In this document: positions 5,035 through 7,419 of the stretch, piece after piece
How the letters are laid out: the number at the start of each line of letters is the position of its first letter
Numbering within the stretch: position 1 is the stretch's first letter
Source: Alphaproteobacteria bacterium
GTDB taxonomy: Bacteria; Pseudomonadota; Alphaproteobacteria; RS24
DNA: 7,419 nt
Direction: 5' to 3'
NCBI GenBank assembly: GCA_022428185.1
Contig: JAKMCZ010000136.1
Coordinates: 1-7,419, forward strand
Translations under genes and position numbers: made by a program
Notes under the pieces: generated by a model
What the model was told of the DNA's origin: nothing
What the model saw: the letters and a program-made list of their open reading frames with translations, nothing else
Database searches by the model: none

Positions 5035-7419
5035 CCAGATTGACGATGCGCCCGGGCACAATAATGATTTTTCGTATCTCTTTACCGTCAATGAATTTTT
5101 CCACCCCGTCGGCTTGGCGCGCCATGGCTTCGATTATAGCCTTATCAGCATCTTTCGGCACGCAAATTTCACCGCGTTTTTTGCCGTTTACCTGCACCGG
5201 TAATACAATCTCATCACGCTCAAGCGCGGATAAGTCGGCTTCGGGCCAAGCCGCGTCGGCCACCAGACCCTCACCACCCAATATCTGCCAACCGGTTTCG
5301 GCCAAATGCGGCATCATTGGCGACAATAGCGTCATCAATTTACCCAGCGCATAAGCGCGGGCCGTCTGGTTCACCAAAGGGTCGCCCGCCTGATTATCGG
5401 GGCGAAATCCGGCCAGCGCATTGACCAACTCATAAAGCCGCGCAACGGCGCGGTTAAACCCAAGCGTCTCCAGTTCGCGTGTCACACTATCAATTGTTGT
5501 TTGAACTTGTGCATAAAGCGCGCGCGCCGCTGCTTCTTCTTGCGTGTCTTCGGGCGCCGCCATTTGCGCAATAAAATCGCCGGGCGCGCCATCAAGCAAG
5601 CGCCAGACTTTTTGCACAAAGCGCCATGCGCCCTCGATGCCATCTTGCGTCCATTGCACATCGCGCTCGGGCGGGCTGTCTGACAGCATAAACCAGCGCG
5701 CCGTATCGGCTCCGTAACGTGCAATAATGTCATCTGGATCAACAATGTTCTTTTTCGATTTCGACATTTTCTCAACCGCACCGACACGCACTTCTTGGCT
5801 CTTATCCGCTGCCAGCACTGCGCCATTGGCGGTGCGCTCAATCTCATCAGGAGCCAGCCAGCCCGCATCATCGCGATAGGTTTCGTGACACACCATGCCT
5901 TGCGTAAACAATCCGGCAAACGGCTCATCAAGCGCCACATGACCGGTTTTGTTCATGGCGCGGGTGTAAAAGCGCGCATAAAGAAGGTGTAAAATCGCAT
6001 GCTCAACACCACCAATATATTGGTCGACCGGCAACCAATAATCGACCGCTGAGCGATCGGTTGGCGCGGTTTCGTTCAAGCCGGCAAAGCGCGCAAAATA
6101 CCAACTTGAATCGACAAAAGTATCAAAAGTGTCGGTTTCGCGCATTGCCGCCGCGCCGCAGTTCGGGCATGTCGTCTGTTTCCAAGTCGGGTGATGCGCC
6201 AGCGGATTGCCCGGCTTTTCAAAGCTCACATCATCGGGCAGCGTAATCGGCAAATCAGCCCGTGGCACCGGAACGGACCCGCAAGCATCGCATAAAATAA
6301 TCGGTATCGGGCAGCCCCAATAACGCTGTCGCGATATGCCCCAATCGCGCAAACGATAATTGACCTGTTTTTTGCCGCGCCCCTCGGCTTCAAAATCAGC
6401 GATGATTTTGTCGCGCGCAGCGGCCGGACTTAAACCGTCTAATGTCGCCGAATTGACCATCACACCATCGCCCGTATAGGCAGTATCGGTCACCTGAAAC
6501 GCGTCATCATCTTGCGGACGCACGACAGTGGTCACGGGCAAATCATATTTCAGCGCAAAATCAAGGTCGCGTTGGTCATGCGCCGGACAGGCAAAAATTG
6601 CGCCCGTGCCGTATCCCATCAACACAAAATTGGCGACATAGACCGGCAAATGGCGGCTTTCATCGAGCGGGTGTTGGGCTTGCAATCCGGTATCAAAACC
6701 AAGTTTTTCGCCGCCTTCAATATCGGCCTCAGATGTGCCGCGCTTGGCGCAATCGGCGCGAAACGCCGCCAGCGCCTGATTGTCTTCGGCCAATTTAATC
6801 GCCAGCGGATGCTCGGGCGAGATGGCGCAAAAGCTCGCCCCATAAAGCGTGTCGGGGCGGGTTGTGTAAATTTCCAACGCTTCAAAATCGCCGACCGGCT
6901 CGGTGAGGGCAAAGCGACATTCAAGCCCCTCTGATCGGCCAATCCAATTGGCTTGCATGAGGCGCACTTTTTCCGGCCAGCGTTGGAGCGTGTCCAGCGC
7001 GCCCAATAAATCATCGGCGAAATCGGAGATGCGCAAAAACCATTGCGTCAATTGCCGCTGTTCAACCGGCGCGCCAGAACGCCAGCCCTTGCCATCAATC
7101 ACCTGTTCATTGGCAAGCACGGTTTGGTCGACCGGATCCCAATTGACCGTGCTTTCGCGGCGGTCAACCAGCCCGGCTTCCAAAAAATCTAAAAACATGG
7201 CTTGTTCATGGCCGTAATAATCCGGGTCGCATGTCGCAAATTCGCGGCCCCAATCGATTGACAGGCCGAGCTTTTTCAACTGCGCGCGCATTGCGTCAAT
7301 ATTGGCGTAAGTCCATTTTGCGGGATGGGTGTTTTTCTCCATCGCGGCATTTTCAGCCGGCATGCCAAACGCGTCCCACCCCATCGGGTGCAACACATTA
7401 TGGCCTTGCGCTTTTTTGA
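5024..7419 (-). CDS. leuS: Leucyl-tRNA synthetase (LeuS), lacking the N terminus beyond the window
   Basis: The frame is open to the right edge, with K-K-A-Q-G-H-N-V-L-H-P-M upstream of the first internal GTG (7396), so the gene continues outside. About 797 residues are visible of a usual 860 or so; the ATP-binding HIGH motif lies in the missing part. LeuS is a cytoplasmic class Ia synthetase that charges tRNA-Leu and edits mischarged products. Visible in order, counting from 7396: GWDAFGMPAENAA (6-18); the CP1 editing domain with YTTRPDTLYGASF (177-189) and GYGTGAIFACPAHDQRDLDF (261-280); RQRYWGCPIPI (356-366); two CxxC pairs (C369/C372 and C410/C413), likely a zinc knuckle; DTFVDSSWYFARF (425-437); GGVEHAILHLLYARF (462-476); the catalytic loop KMSKSKKN (543-550, bases 5756-5770 for KMSKS); the anticodon-binding domain; and the C-terminal VQVNGKKRGEI...IIVPGRIVNLVV. 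The stop is TAG at 5024-5026. It leads an lptE-holA operon. Confidence 0.98.
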   Translation of the reverse strand, partial: KKAQGHNVLHPMGWDAFGMPAENAAMEKNTHPAKWTYANIDAMRAQLKKLGLSIDWGREFATCDPDYYGHEQAMFLDFLEAGLVDRRESTVNWDPVDQTVLANEQVIDGKGWRSGAPVEQRQLTQWFLRISDFADDLLGALDTLQRWPEKVRLMQANWIGRSEGLECRFALTEPVGDFEALEIYTTRPDTLYGASFCAISPEHPLAIKLAEDNQALAAFRADCAKRGTSEADIEGGEKLGFDTGLQAQHPLDESRHLPVYVANFVLMGYGTGAIFACPAHDQRDLDFALKYDLPVTTVVRPQDDDAFQVTDTAYTGDGVMVNSATLDGLSPAAARDKIIADFEAEGRGKKQVNYRLRDWGISRQRYWGCPIPIILCDACGSVPVPRADLPITLPDDVSFEKPGNPLAHHPTWKQTTCPNCGAAAMRETDTFDTFVDSSWYFARFAGLNETAPTDRSAVDYWLPVDQYIGGVEHAILHLLYARFYTRAMNKTGHVALDEPFAGLFTQGMVCHETYRDDAGWLAPDEIERTANGAVLAADKSQEVRVGAVEKMSKSKKNIVDPDDIIARYGADTARWFMLSDSPPERDVQWTQDGIEGAWRFVQKVWRLLDGAPGDFIAQMAAPEDTQEEAAARALYAQVQTTIDSVTRELETLGFNRAVARLYELVNALAGFRPDNQAGDPLVNQTARAYALGKLMTLLSPMMPHLAETGWQILGGEGLVADAAWPEADLSALERDEIVLPVQVNGKKRGEICVPKDADKAIIEAMARQADGVEKFIDGKEIRKIIIVPGRIVNLVVA

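Noticed and set aside
5482..5940. 152-codon minus-strand frame inside leuS
   Set aside because: It is an out-of-frame reading of leuS, whose own frame carries KMSKS and the anticodon-binding domain intact across this region.
6512..6934. 140-codon plus-strand frame opposite leuS
   Set aside because: It is antisense to the conserved LeuS editing domain, with no recognisable motif or ribosome-binding site.
1..7419. Mobile element, CRISPR, tRNA or defence system
   Set aside because: Every interval longer than 83 bp is accounted for by recognised core genes. I see no transposase, integrase, spaced direct repeats, tRNA-like fold or compositional break.

Overview
This window is a stretch of conserved core chromosome from an alphaproteobacterium, with no sign of mobile or accessory DNA. 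Evidence: the gene order mnmG-rsmG-parA-parB facing holA-lptE-leuS is the usual alphaproteobacterial arrangement; the protein sequences look alphaproteobacterial; a perfect chromosomal parS lies inside rsmG; and the CcrM site GANTC is almost absent. Base composition is moderately GC-rich and looks even across all seven genes. I cannot name the order or genus with confidence.

Left half (1-3438, + strand): the 3' end of mnmG (tRNA wobble-uridine modification), then rsmG (16S rRNA G527 methyltransferase), an 83-bp spacer, parA and parB. ParB loads at the parS inside rsmG, and ParA moves the ParB-parS complex to segregate newly replicated origins. This cluster normally sits near the replication origin, though no oriC or dnaA is visible here.

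Right half (3449-7419, - strand): leuS (leucyl-tRNA synthetase, 5' end beyond the window), lptE (outer-membrane lipoprotein partner of LptD) and holA (DNA polymerase III delta, clamp loader). They are tightly packed and probably co-transcribed. leuS and lptE overlap by a few bases if the signal-peptide-based start is right, and lptE and holA overlap by four bases (ATGA). This operon meets parB tail to tail with a 10-bp gap.

Coding density is close to total. The only spacer longer than 20 bp is rsmG-parA (1498-1580). I found no RNA gene, CRISPR, insertion sequence or prophage, and no undescribed system. The points worth a second look are small: the parS embedded in rsmG, GANTC depletion, an altered MnmG signature, a TTG start for parA, an uncertain lptE start, and a 12-bp tandem repeat ending lptE.
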